Assembly: GCA_039922495.1 (NCBI GenBank)
Contig: JBDTEO010000005.1
Span: 4,021 to 68,020 of the forward strand
Length of the DNA: 64,000 bases
DNA from: JALYYC01 sp039922495
Lineage (GTDB): Bacteria > Chloroflexota > Dormibacteria > CF-121
Reading direction: 5' to 3'
Below are positions 15,463 through 24,588 of this stretch, one piece after another; position 1 is the first letter of the stretch; every line of letters begins with the position of its first letter. The position numbers and the translations under genes were made by a program. A model generated the notes under the pieces. The model worked only from the letters and a program-made list of their open reading frames with translations. It had not been told where the DNA came from and did no database searches.

Positions 15463-17317
15463 CGACCGGGACTGGCGGACGCTCACGCTTGGCCTGGCCA
15501 TCTCGGATGTGACCGCCGTGCTGCTGGCGTTCTGGCTGGCCGCGACCCTGGTCTGGCGTCCAGGCGTGGGGATCAACGGCGGGAAGGACACCGACTGGCT
15601 GATCCTGCTGATGCTTCCCGTTCTCGGCGCCCTCTTTGTGGCGCAGGGTCTTTACGAGCCGGCCAACCTCCTGGTTGGCGCGCGGGAGTTCGGCGGGGTC
15701 TTTCGCGCCACCACCTATGGCTTGCTGATGTTGACGCTGGTCACCTTCGCGCTGCAGTGGCCACTCTCGCGGGCGTGGACGGTCCTGTCCTGGGCGCTCA
15801 TGACGGTGCTGGTGATCGCGCTTCGGTTCGGCATCCGCCGCATCGCCGCCGCGGTCCGGCTGCACGGCGGGCTCACCGATCGCGCCCTCGTCGTTGGCGT
15901 GGACGAGGACAGCATCGCGCTGGCGGAACAGGTGAACCAGCGCGGCAGCGGGATGCGCGTGGTCGGCATCCTCGACGATTACATCGCCACCGGGACCGTT
16001 TTACCCGGCGGCCTCCGCGTGGTGGGGTCCTCCGCGTCCCTGCTCCAGGTGGCCGGCCGCCTCAAGGTCCACGATGCCATCGTGGCCCCCAGGGCCCTGC
16101 CCTGGGAGACGCTGCGCGAGCTCATCCTGGTCTCGGCCACCCAGGCCAATGGTCTGCGGGTCCACCTGTCGGCCGGCTTCTACGACCTGCTGACCGCGGG
16201 CGTACGCTTCGGTGAGCGCAATCACGTGCCCTTGCTGACGCTGCGCCGGGCCCGCCTTTCGTCGAAGGAGCGGGCGATCAAGGCCGGTCTCGACCTGACC
16301 CTGGCCTCGATCCTGGTGGTCCTGCTGGCCCCCGCCGTCGCCGTCATGGCCGCCTGGCAGTGGCGTGATGGCGGCGGGCTGACGATTGATCGGGTGAAGG
16401 TATTGGGCCGAAAGGGCGCCTTCGGCCTGATGCGTTTTCGTTCCTCGGCGCCGTTTCACTCCGATTTCCTTTGCAAAGTGCCCGGACTGCTCAACGTCTT
16501 GCGGGGCGAGGTCAGCCTGGTCGGGCCCCGACCGATCTCGGTCGAGGAGGCCCGGTCGCCATCGGACCTGCCGCCCTCCACCCTCCAGCCAGGCCTGACC
16601 GGCCCCTGGCGCCAGGCGGTGAGCCCGGAGGAGCAGGCGACCCTCGACCTCTACTACATGCGCAGCTACAGCGTCTGGCTCGACATCGCGGTCCTCTATG
16701 AGCGGGCCATGGTCCGGCTTCGGCCAGCCGCCAAGCGGGGACTCGACCTGGTCGGCGCCAGCCTCATGATCCTGCTCAGTTCGCCGATCGTCTGCGCGGC
16801 CTTTCTCGCCGTGTGGCTGGAGTCCGGGGGCCCGGTGATCCACCGCCGTCGTGTGATCCGCCGGGGCGGTGGAACCTTTGAGGCCTTCAAGATCCGAACC
16901 ATGGTGCAAGATGCCGATCGCATTCTCCAGAACGATGAGTCCCTGCGGCGCCAGTTCCAGGCGACCAACAAGCTGGTCATCGATCCCCGTATCACCCCGG
17001 TCGGTCGCTGGCTCCGCCGCCTGAGCATCGATGAGTTTCCGCAGCTGGTCAACGTGCTGCGCGGGCAGATGAGCCTGGTCGGGCCGCGCATGATCACCGA
17101 GGCCGAGCTCCCCGAGTGGGGCGCCGTCGGCCGTCTGCTGCTCTCCGTCCGCCCTGGACTGACCGGGCTCTGGCAGGTCAGCGGCCGCCAGCTCCTGAGC
17201 AAGGCCGACCGCGTCCGGCTCGACGCCGAGTACGTGCGGCGCATGTCCCTTCGTCTCGACCTCACCATCCTGGCCCGGACCTTCTTTGCCGTGGTGTCCA
17301 GGCACGGGGCCTATTGA
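15455..17317 (+). CDS. Tandem polyprenyl-phosphate sugar-1-phosphate transferase (two domains, first degenerate)
   Basis: A 620-residue protein. Residues 1-125 hold about four membrane segments, 140-265 a nucleotide-binding-like CoA-type domain, 266-425 a first sugar-transferase domain and 426-617 a second, complete one. The second has the KIRTM motif, LSIDEFPQ with the D526-E527 catalytic pair, LVGPR and RPGLTGLWQ. The first keeps LVGPRP and QPGLTGPWR but lacks the Asp-Glu motif and the K-R-T-M motif (LMRFRS instead). It should start lipid-linked repeat synthesis by moving a sugar-1-phosphate onto undecaprenyl phosphate. TTG 15455 overlaps hddA by 8 bases. Confidence 0.9.
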   Translation: MRSDRDWRTLTLGLAISDVTAVLLAFWLAATLVWRPGVGINGGKDTDWLILLMLPVLGALFVAQGLYEPANLLVGAREFGGVFRATTYGLLMLTLVTFALQWPLSRAWTVLSWALMTVLVIALRFGIRRIAAAVRLHGGLTDRALVVGVDEDSIALAEQVNQRGSGMRVVGILDDYIATGTVLPGGLRVVGSSASLLQVAGRLKVHDAIVAPRALPWETLRELILVSATQANGLRVHLSAGFYDLLTAGVRFGERNHVPLLTLRRARLSSKERAIKAGLDLTLASILVVLLAPAVAVMAAWQWRDGGGLTIDRVKVLGRKGAFGLMRFRSSAPFHSDFLCKVPGLLNVLRGEVSLVGPRPISVEEARSPSDLPPSTLQPGLTGPWRQAVSPEEQATLDLYYMRSYSVWLDIAVLYERAMVRLRPAAKRGLDLVGASLMILLSSPIVCAAFLAVWLESGGPVIHRRRVIRRGGGTFEAFKIRTMVQDADRILQNDESLRRQFQATNKLVIDPRITPVGRWLRRLSIDEFPQLVNVLRGQMSLVGPRMITEAELPEWGAVGRLLLSVRPGLTGLWQVSGRQLLSKADRVRLDAEYVRRMSLRLDLTILARTFFAVVSRHGAY

Positions 17318-18270
17318 TGCGGACCCTGGTGACGGGCGGCGCCGGCTTCATCGGGTCCCATCTCGTGGATGCGCTGCTGGCCGCCGGCCATCGGGTCTCA
17401 GTTGTCGACAACCTCGTGACCGGATCGCGGGCGAATCTTCCCGATGGGGCGGCGCTGATCGAGGCGGACGTTCGCGACCAGGAGGCGATCGCCCGGTGCT
17501 TCACCCAGGTAACGCCGTCCGTGGTCTTTCACCTGGCGGCGCAGACCCTGGTCGCCACCTCGTCTTCCGATCCGCTTCGGGACGCGCAGATCAACGTCCT
17601 GGGGACCGTGAACGTCATCCAGGCGGCGATCGCGGCCGGGACGCGGAAGCTGGTCTTCGCCTCGTCTGGCGGGACCGTCTACGGCAACCCGCTGATCCAG
17701 CCGGTCCCCGAGACCCACGACCTGAGGCCGATCAGCCCCTACGGCGTCTCGAAGGTCGCCGGCGAGCACTACGTGCAGGTCCTCTGCGGCCGCGCCGGCA
17801 TGGCGAGCACCGTCATGCGCTACGGCAATGTCTACGGTCCGCGCGACATTCCGGCCAGCCACCACGTCATCACCGCCTTCCTGGACGCGCTCCTCAACGG
17901 CCAGCCGCCCATCATCGAGTGGGACGGCGAGCAGGCCAAAGATTACGTCTACGTCGCGGACGTCGCGGCGGCCAATGTCGCCGCGATCGCCGCCGGTGAC
18001 GGCGAGGCCTTCAACATCGCGAGTGGCGTCGAAATCAGCGTCAACGAGATCTTCCGCCTGGTTTGCCAGGAGATGGAGGTCGACGTCCAGCCGCTCCGGG
18101 TTGAGCGGCGTCCGGCGGATGTGCGGCGGTTCATGCTCGATTGCACCAGGGCCGATCGCATGCTCGGGTGGACACCGACGACCTCGTTTGCCGACGGCCT
18201 TCGACAGACCGTCCGCTACTACCGCAACCAGGCGAGGCTCAGGAGGCTGCGTGTCGTCACGGTTCAGTAG
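17317..18270 (+). CDS. NAD-dependent sugar-nucleotide epimerase/dehydratase (extended SDR)
   Basis: A 317-residue extended SDR with the GGAGFIGSH dinucleotide-binding loop, a conserved D36-N (VVDNLVTGSR) for NAD, the SSGGTVYG strand and the catalytic Y-x-x-x-K (SPYGVSK). It resembles UDP-glucose 4-epimerase/GDP- or UDP-sugar dehydratase-like enzymes; the exact sugar is not predictable. The ATG at 17317 shares one base with the TGA of the transferase gene, so it is coupled. Confidence 0.9.
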   Translation: MRTLVTGGAGFIGSHLVDALLAAGHRVSVVDNLVTGSRANLPDGAALIEADVRDQEAIARCFTQVTPSVVFHLAAQTLVATSSSDPLRDAQINVLGTVNVIQAAIAAGTRKLVFASSGGTVYGNPLIQPVPETHDLRPISPYGVSKVAGEHYVQVLCGRAGMASTVMRYGNVYGPRDIPASHHVITAFLDALLNGQPPIIEWDGEQAKDYVYVADVAAANVAAIAAGDGEAFNIASGVEISVNEIFRLVCQEMEVDVQPLRVERRPADVRRFMLDCTRADRMLGWTPTTSFADGLRQTVRYYRNQARLRRLRVVTVQ

Positions 18271-19936
18271 GTCCATCATCGCCGCCCTTGGCATCGTCGT
18301 CGCGTTGCTGGCTGGAGACGCGATGACCGGTGTCAGCGCCAACGCCGCTGATTGGCCGAAGTACCTCCATGACAACGGCGGCAGCGGCACCACCGGCGAC
18401 GTGGGCATCACCGCGTCCGCCGCGGGCGGCCTGAAGCCCGTCCGGGGATGGCCCGTCCGGCTGGGCGACCGGCCGATCACCACCCAGCCGGTGGCGGCTA
18501 ACGGACTCATCTATGTCGGGGCGTGGGACGGCTATGAGTATGCCCTCCATCCCGACGGGAGCACCGCCTGGCGCCAGTACCTGGGGCGCACCAAGAACTG
18601 CTTTATCGCCGACGCCGTCTCGACCACGACGGCCGGCACCATTGCCGGCGTCGTCTCCACCGCCGCCATCGCCAGCACGAAAATCGCCGGGGGCGCATCA
18701 ACCCGCTCCGTCCTCTATGTGGGTGGTGGGGGGAACCTCGACGCCGCCGGCGGCATCGTGGCCGGGTCGGCCGAGCTGATCGCGCTCGACGCGCTCACGG
18801 GCGACGTGCTGTGGCGCAGCCCGCTCGGCGCCGCCCCCAACCACTTGATCTGGAGCTCGCCCGCCGTCTACCAGGGCAGCGTCTACGTGGGCGTCTCGTC
18901 CTTTGACGACTGCCCGCTGGTGCAGGGCAAGCTGGTCAAGCTGGACGCCTCCAGCGGCGCGTTGCAGGCGACGTTCAATGCGGTCCCTGCCGGCTGCGAG
19001 GGGGCGAGCATCTGGGGCTCGCCCACGATCGACGAGGCGGCTGGGACCGTGTATGTCGCGACCGGCAACAGCCGCAGTTGCTCGGTCTTCGGCCCGCAGC
19101 TCGGTCGCTACCCGCATACGAAGCGCGGCGCCATTCTCCTGATACTTGCTCTGCTTGGTGTGCTGGTCGCGGTCGCCTGGCCGCGCAGCTGGCTGCGGAT
19201 CGGATTCTGGCTGAGCGCCTCCGGTGCCATTGCCGCCGCCGCCCTCGGCGCCTATCTCCTGGTCGGGCCAACGATCTCCATCAACCGGGCCTACTCGGTC
19301 AGCCTGATCAAGCTCGACGCCCGGGACCTTCACGTGATCACCTCCTGGAAAGTTCCCGCGAGCGACCAGGGTGATTACGACTTCGGCTCCACCCCGACCC
19401 TCTTTTCGGGCACCGTCACGCCCGGCGGGACGCGGCGCCAGTTGCTCGGCATCCCCAACAAGAACGGCACCTACTACGTGTTCGACCGGGCCGACGTCAC
19501 CGCGGGACCGGTTGCGGCGATTCGCCTGGCGCACGCGCCGAGGACCGATCCCACCAAGGGAAATGGCAGCGTAGCGCCGAGCGCCTTCGACGGCCACACC
19601 CTCTTCATCGCGGGCGGCGGAACGGAGGTCGATGGGCAGTCCGCTCCGGGCAGCCTGGCCGCCTACGATCCCAACGACTTCTCCCGGCCGCTGTGGAAAG
19701 TGGCGACCGCCGGCCCGGTGCTGGGCGCCGTCACCACCACGGGCGGGGTGGTCGTCATCGGCAATGGAGTGTTCACCACCCTGCTGGCGAGTGACGACGG
19801 CCACGTGCTCTTCCAGGCATCGGTTCAGAACCCGAAGGCCGCCGTCATCTTCGGGGCTGCCACCATCGCCGGTGGCCGCGTCTACCAGGGCGACACCGCC
19901 GGAAATCTCTATGCCTACGGCGTCGATGGCCGCTAA
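18251..19936 (+). CDS. Secreted PQQ-like beta-propeller with internal membrane hairpin (paralogue A)
   Basis: A 561-residue protein with a signal peptide (about 1-33), then PQQ-type repeats (ALDALTGDVLWRSPLG, KLDASSGALQATFN and similar) interrupted at about residues 293-338 by two strong hydrophobic segments, followed by more propeller repeats ending in GDTAGNLYAYG. The first half opens with WPKYLHDNGGSG, typical of PQQ-like quinoprotein propellers, but no dehydrogenase cofactor residues are recognisable. It probably binds or scaffolds polysaccharide or export proteins at the membrane (inference). GTG 18251 has an AGGAGG 4 bases upstream. Confidence 0.8.
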   Translation: MSSRFSRSIIAALGIVVALLAGDAMTGVSANAADWPKYLHDNGGSGTTGDVGITASAAGGLKPVRGWPVRLGDRPITTQPVAANGLIYVGAWDGYEYALHPDGSTAWRQYLGRTKNCFIADAVSTTTAGTIAGVVSTAAIASTKIAGGASTRSVLYVGGGGNLDAAGGIVAGSAELIALDALTGDVLWRSPLGAAPNHLIWSSPAVYQGSVYVGVSSFDDCPLVQGKLVKLDASSGALQATFNAVPAGCEGASIWGSPTIDEAAGTVYVATGNSRSCSVFGPQLGRYPHTKRGAILLILALLGVLVAVAWPRSWLRIGFWLSASGAIAAAALGAYLLVGPTISINRAYSVSLIKLDARDLHVITSWKVPASDQGDYDFGSTPTLFSGTVTPGGTRRQLLGIPNKNGTYYVFDRADVTAGPVAAIRLAHAPRTDPTKGNGSVAPSAFDGHTLFIAGGGTEVDGQSAPGSLAAYDPNDFSRPLWKVATAGPVLGAVTTTGGVVVIGNGVFTTLLASDDGHVLFQASVQNPKAAVIFGAATIAGGRVYQGDTAGNLYAYGVDGR

Positions 19937-21605
19937 CCCGCTGCGGCGCCGGCCGGCGTTTCGGGTCGTCCGCGGGCTCGTGCTGGCCGCCGGGACGCTG
20001 GCGTTCCTCGCCAGCGCAGCCCCGGCCTCAGCCGCCGACACCGCCTGGCCCAAGTACCTGCACGACGACGGGGGTTCGGGCTTCGCCCCCGGGGGCGGCA
20101 TCACCGCCGTAATCGCGCCCCACCTGAAGCCCGTCTCCGGGTGGCCGGTCGAGCTGGGCGCCACCATCTCCACACAACCGGTGCTGGCCAACGGCCTCGT
20201 CTACGTCGGCGCCTGGAACGGCAATGAATACGCGCTCCGGCCGTCGGGCGCGATCGCCTGGACGCGCTTTTTGGGTATCACGACCAAGGGCAAGGCGTGC
20301 CAGTATCCGATTGGGGTCGCCGGCACGTCCGTGGTCGCCGACGTCATGGTCGGCGGGAAAGATCGCTCGGTCCTGTTCGTGGGCGGCGGTGGCAACGCGG
20401 ATGCCGCCGGAAAGACCTTCGCCGGGGGGACCGCCAGCCTCTTTGCGCTTGATGCCCTGACCGGTGGCGTCCTCTGGCGGACCGCGTTGGGTGCGTCGCC
20501 CGACCATTTCATCTGGAGCTCGCCGGCTTTCTACCACGGGAGTGTCTACCTGGGCGTCTCGGCCTTCGCCGACTGCCCCTTGATCCAGGGCCAGCTGGTC
20601 CAGCTGGACGCCGCCAGTGGCCGGATCCAGCACACCTTCAATGTTGTCGCGGGCAGCTGCGTCGGCGGCAGCCTCTGGGGGTCGCCGACCATCGATGAGA
20701 CGGAAGGCGCAGTGTACGTGGCCAGCGGCAACGGCACGCCGTGCTCCGTCTTCGGGTCGGCGGTCGGATCCGCGCTGCGGCCCAAGCGGGCCGCGGCCAC
20801 GGGCGGGCTGCTGCTGCTGGGGCTGCTGCTCGCCGGGTTCGCCTGGCCGAGGCCCTCGATCCGGGCGCTCTTCTGGGCCGGCGTCGGATTGGCGGTCCTC
20901 GGCGTCGCCGGCACCAGCCTGCTGGTGGTCGGCCCGCATGTTGTGGAGTCGCAGCCGTACACCGAGGCCGTCGTCAAGCTGAGTGCCACAGACCTCCACG
21001 TGATCGGACACTGGCAGGTTCCGCAGGCGGAGGCCGTGGTCGATAGCGACTTTGGGTCGACGCCAACCCTCTTTAGCGGGACGGTCACCGGCGGCGGCGC
21101 CCGGCGACGCCTCGTCGGGGTAGCCAATAAGAACGGGACCTACTACGTCTTCGACCGGGCCGGTCTCGATCGCGGTCCGGTGGCGCGGCTGCGGATCGCC
21201 GACGGCGGTAACCCGCCAACGAGCGGCAACGGCAGCATCTCGCCGAGCGCCTTCGATGGCGCCCGACTCTACGTCGGCGGCGGTCATCTCGCGGTCAACG
21301 GCCAGCTCGTCGCCGGAACCCTGTCCGCTTTCGATCCGGATCACCTGCAGGCGCCGATCTGGCGCACCGGCCTCAGCGGGCCGGTCCTCGGCGCCGTGTC
21401 GGCGATCCCGGGAGCCGCGGTCGTCGCCGCGGGCTCGTCGGTGGTGATGGTCGATTCCAGCGGTGGCGGCATCCTCTGGCAGGCCTCGGCCGTCCGCGGG
21501 ACCGCCGCGTACCCGGCCATGTTTTACGGGGCCGCCAGCGTGGCCTATGGCCGGCTCTACCTGGGCGATACCGCCGGTCACCTGTATGCGTACGAGGCGC
21601 CCTGA
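19926..21605 (+). CDS. Secreted PQQ-like beta-propeller with internal membrane hairpin (paralogue B)
   Basis: A 559-residue paralogue of the preceding gene with the same layout: a signal peptide (about 1-37), propeller repeats, two hydrophobic segments at about 292-308 and 312-336, then further repeats ending in GDTAGHLYAYEAP. Shared blocks include WPKYLHDxGGSG, HxIWSSPAxYxGSVYxGVS, SxWGSPTIDE, DFGSTPTLFSGTVT and NKNGTYYVFDRA. The ATG at 19926 overlaps the previous stop by 11 bases. Conservation of the membrane insertion in both copies argues that it is functional, not an artefact. Confidence 0.8.
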   Translation: MAANPLRRRPAFRVVRGLVLAAGTLAFLASAAPASAADTAWPKYLHDDGGSGFAPGGGITAVIAPHLKPVSGWPVELGATISTQPVLANGLVYVGAWNGNEYALRPSGAIAWTRFLGITTKGKACQYPIGVAGTSVVADVMVGGKDRSVLFVGGGGNADAAGKTFAGGTASLFALDALTGGVLWRTALGASPDHFIWSSPAFYHGSVYLGVSAFADCPLIQGQLVQLDAASGRIQHTFNVVAGSCVGGSLWGSPTIDETEGAVYVASGNGTPCSVFGSAVGSALRPKRAAATGGLLLLGLLLAGFAWPRPSIRALFWAGVGLAVLGVAGTSLLVVGPHVVESQPYTEAVVKLSATDLHVIGHWQVPQAEAVVDSDFGSTPTLFSGTVTGGGARRRLVGVANKNGTYYVFDRAGLDRGPVARLRIADGGNPPTSGNGSISPSAFDGARLYVGGGHLAVNGQLVAGTLSAFDPDHLQAPIWRTGLSGPVLGAVSAIPGAAVVAAGSSVVMVDSSGGGILWQASAVRGTAAYPAMFYGAASVAYGRLYLGDTAGHLYAYEAP

Positions 21606-21629
21606 CGTGCTGACCCAGGGCAGGCCCCC

Positions 21630-22523
21630 ATGTCGCTGACGAGCATCCGGATCGCGCTGCAGCGGCGCGCCTGGATCCCCCTCGTGTGTACGGCCCTGGC
21701 CACCCTCGCGGTCGGAGTCCTGACGATCAGGTCACAGCCAACGTACACGGCGACGGCGACAGTGATCGCGAAGAACCCGGAGAACGCCACCGACCGGCCC
21801 CTCAGTTTCCCTGAAGTGGTGACCTCCAACACGGTCGCGAGCCACGCCCTGCAGAGTGCCAAAGTCCGGGAACCGGTCGACCGCTTCGAGGCCTCGCTGA
21901 GCGTCGTCTCGGGCAAGAGCGACATCTACCAGATTGCGGTCAAGGATGCCGATCCCGCCCGTGCCACCACGCTGGCCAATGCCGTCGCGGACGAGTCGAC
22001 CGCCTACTACCAGGACCTGGCGGGTGGCGATACCGTCTCGATCCAGGCGACGATCGACAAGGACCGCGCCGACCTCAACAGCCGGTACCTGGAGGCATCG
22101 CAAGCGCTGCTGGCCTTCAACCAGACCAATCCCCAACCGGCGGGCGGTCGCGAGGATTCCAAGATCGGGGCCCAGCGCTTGCAGCTCCAGCTGTCGCAGC
22201 AGGCGGCCGCGAATGCCGTCCTGAACTTCGAGGCGGGCATCACCCAGGGCAAGCTGGGGCAGATCACCACCATCCGCAACTTTGAAGCCCACGTCCTCGA
22301 CCGGGCGGTGCCGACCGCCACCGGTGGTCGGAAACCGCTGCTGGTCGCCTATGCCGGGGCGCTCGGTCTGATCGCCGGGATCATCGCCGCCCTGCTGCTG
22401 GACTACTTCGGACGCTCGATCAACCAGCCTGAAGACGCCGAGGCATACCTCGGCGCGGCGGTCGTCGGCGTGATCCCGCGCGCCAGCCCACGAAAGCTCC
22501 GGCGCGAGGCGGCGGCTAAATGA
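21630..22523 (+). CDS. Wzz/CapA-like chain-length determinant (polysaccharide co-polymerase)
   Basis: A 297-residue protein with an N-terminal membrane segment (about 14-33), an extracytoplasmic region with a helical Gln/Ala-rich part (about 135-215) and a second membrane segment (about 228-252), followed by a short cytoplasmic tail. This is the Wzz/CapA topology. It should regulate polymer length together with the ATPase that follows (ATGA overlap), as in Gram-positive CapA-CapB pairs where transmembrane and kinase parts are separate. Confidence 0.85.
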   Translation: MSLTSIRIALQRRAWIPLVCTALATLAVGVLTIRSQPTYTATATVIAKNPENATDRPLSFPEVVTSNTVASHALQSAKVREPVDRFEASLSVVSGKSDIYQIAVKDADPARATTLANAVADESTAYYQDLAGGDTVSIQATIDKDRADLNSRYLEASQALLAFNQTNPQPAGGREDSKIGAQRLQLQLSQQAAANAVLNFEAGITQGKLGQITTIRNFEAHVLDRAVPTATGGRKPLLVAYAGALGLIAGIIAALLLDYFGRSINQPEDAEAYLGAAVVGVIPRASPRKLRREAAAK

Positions 22524-23272
22524 CGCGCGCTGGCGGCGAGACCTTGATCCTGACCGACGCCACCCTGCAAACCGGGTTTGCCGAAGCCTACCGGGTCCTT
22601 CGCACCAACCTCGGCTTCGCCGGGGTCGGCCGGCAAGCCCGCAGCATCCTGGTCACCAGCGGCGCAGCCGGCGAAGGCAAGAGCACCACCGTGATCAACC
22701 TCGGCATTCTGCTTGCCCAGGCCGGACACCAGGTGCTGCTGGTTGATGCCGATTTCCGGCGCCCGAGCCTGGAGCGATTGCTCCCGATCGCCGCCAGCCC
22801 GGTGCAGGCCGGCGCGGTCGAGGCGTTCTGGCAGCCGAATGGCGCGACGGCTGCACCCGGGCTCTCCAATCTGATCGCCGGAACCGCGACCTTCGCGGAA
22901 GCCGCTCGTCCGGTCCAGGGGGTGGAACACCTCTGCTTGCTTCCCAGCGGCAACGTTCCCACGAGACCGGCCGAACTCCTCGGCTCCGATCGGATGGCCA
23001 CCGTCATGACCGGCCTCGAGGAGCATGCCGACCTCGTCCTGGTGGACAGCCCCCCATGCTCGACCTATTCAGACGCGCTCCAGCTGACCCAGGTCACCGA
23101 CGCCGTGCTTTACGTGCTGCGGTCAGGCCCACAGGGGACCGCCGACCACCTCCGCATCCTCAAGCAGCTGCGGCAGGGCCGCGCGCACTTGATCGGGATC
23201 GTCATGAACCAGGTCGAGCCCAGCCCCGGCGGCTACGAGGGGCCGTACCGCATCCAGAGCGACAAATCATGA
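22520..23272 (+). CDS. BY-kinase-like ATPase (CapB/CpsD family)
   Basis: A 250-residue P-loop protein: Walker A SGAAGEGKSTT, Walker A' LLVDADFRRP and Walker B LVLVDSPP are intact. The usual C-terminal tyrosine cluster is reduced to two Tyr (YEGPYRIQ), so autophosphorylation may be limited or absent. It is translationally coupled to the Wzz-like gene (ATGA at 22520) and to the polymerase gene (ATGA at 23269). It should control polymer export or length at the inner face of the membrane. Confidence 0.88.
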   Translation: MTRAGGETLILTDATLQTGFAEAYRVLRTNLGFAGVGRQARSILVTSGAAGEGKSTTVINLGILLAQAGHQVLLVDADFRRPSLERLLPIAASPVQAGAVEAFWQPNGATAAPGLSNLIAGTATFAEAARPVQGVEHLCLLPSGNVPTRPAELLGSDRMATVMTGLEEHADLVLVDSPPCSTYSDALQLTQVTDAVLYVLRSGPQGTADHLRILKQLRQGRAHLIGIVMNQVEPSPGGYEGPYRIQSDKS

Positions 23273-24588
23273 GTAGTCTCGCGCTCTCACCGCGCGCGGC
23301 CGCCCTGGAACGGCATCCCGGGATGCGGGTGCGCCGGATCCGCGGGCTGCAGCTGATCGTCGTGCCCCTGGTGGTGCTGGCGATGCTGCCGCTGCCGCTC
23401 GTCACCATCCGATCGGCCGGATTCGGGTTCGGCACGCTCGCGGCCCCGTTGATCCTGACGATCGGCCTCTTTTTGGCGCGGCAGCGTCGGCGCCAGGTCC
23501 ACGTTCGCTACCTCGGGATCGGCGCGCTCGTGATGACGGCGGCCGTGGTCTCCGTCGCCGGCAGCTGGCTCTTCTGGAATCCGAATGTCGGCACCTCGAT
23601 GGAGCGCGGCTTCGGGCATCGCTGGATCGGATACCAGGTCACCGCCCTCTATTTTCTCGCGACTCCGTTCGTGGCCCTGGCCGCCGGCATGGTGTACGCC
23701 CAGCTCGAGCGGATGACGTCCCTCTACGTCGGCGTGCTCACGAGCGTCACGGTCACCACGTTACTCGGCATCTGGGCCTGGTGGCACAACCCGGTCAATC
23801 CGCTCGATGTCTACGTCAAGGGTGTGCGGCCGAACATCAACCCGGACGCGACCGTCTTCTTGATCGCCCTCGCGACCGGGGTCCTGGTCTGGCAGCACCA
23901 TCGCTGGCGCCTCTGGGTCCCGGCGCTTGCCCTCCTGCTGCTCGGTTTGCTGGCGGCATTCCTGTCGTATGCGCTCAACGCCTGGCTCGGGGCCTTTGGT
24001 GCCATCACCGTGCTGATCTGGTCCCGCTGGCGGGGTCGTGGCCTGCTCGTCTGGGGATGTGGGCTGCTGCTCGCTGGGCTGGCCGTCCAATCGACGATCG
24101 GAACGATCGTCGAGCAACGCCTCGGCGGCAATGACCTCGATCGGATTGGCCTCTGGCAGAGCGCGCTGATCGTCTGGTCGAAAAGCCCGATCATCGGGGT
24201 CGGCGCCGGCAACCTTGCCAGCTACATGGAGCGGTTCAGCCTTTATTCCCTCAACCTGGTGCTGCAGGGCTACCAACAGGCGCACAACATCTTCCTGGAA
24301 CTGCTCGCCGAGCTCGGGGTCGTCGGGCTCGCCCTCTTCCTCGGCTTCCTTTGCGCCGTGGTCTGGCGCCTGGCACGGCGCGTTCCCGCGCAAAGCCTGC
24401 GCGCCGGGCAGATCCAGGCAGCCGGGCTCGCCATGGTGGTCGGGAGCGCCCTGATGGCCGTCGTCGGGAGCGGGCTCGTCCCCACCATTGCCTCAGCCGG
24501 ATGGGAGGGGATTCCTCCGGTCCTCGTCTGCTGGTTCTTTGCCGGAGCCGGGATCGCGATGACCCTCAAGACGCGGGCAACGGCATGA
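23269..24588 (+). CDS. Wzy/O-antigen ligase-type polymerase
   Basis: A 439-residue protein with about ten to twelve membrane segments and the Wzy_C signature HNIFLELLAELGVVGLALF (about 340-360), preceded by an extracytoplasmic loop containing GVGAGNL. These proteins join lipid-linked repeat units (polymerase) or attach chains (ligase). Given the Wzx, Wzz-like and initiating transferase genes, polymerase is the likelier role. ATG 23269 overlaps the ATPase stop. Confidence 0.88.
   Translation: MSSLALSPRAAALERHPGMRVRRIRGLQLIVVPLVVLAMLPLPLVTIRSAGFGFGTLAAPLILTIGLFLARQRRRQVHVRYLGIGALVMTAAVVSVAGSWLFWNPNVGTSMERGFGHRWIGYQVTALYFLATPFVALAAGMVYAQLERMTSLYVGVLTSVTVTTLLGIWAWWHNPVNPLDVYVKGVRPNINPDATVFLIALATGVLVWQHHRWRLWVPALALLLLGLLAAFLSYALNAWLGAFGAITVLIWSRWRGRGLLVWGCGLLLAGLAVQSTIGTIVEQRLGGNDLDRIGLWQSALIVWSKSPIIGVGAGNLASYMERFSLYSLNLVLQGYQQAHNIFLELLAELGVVGLALFLGFLCAVVWRLARRVPAQSLRAGQIQAAGLAMVVGSALMAVVGSGLVPTIASAGWEGIPPVLVCWFFAGAGIAMTLKTRATA

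Noticed and set aside
16001..17305. 434-codon antisense frame across the sugar transferase gene
   Set aside because: Shadow of a real gene; no recognisable domain and no start signal.
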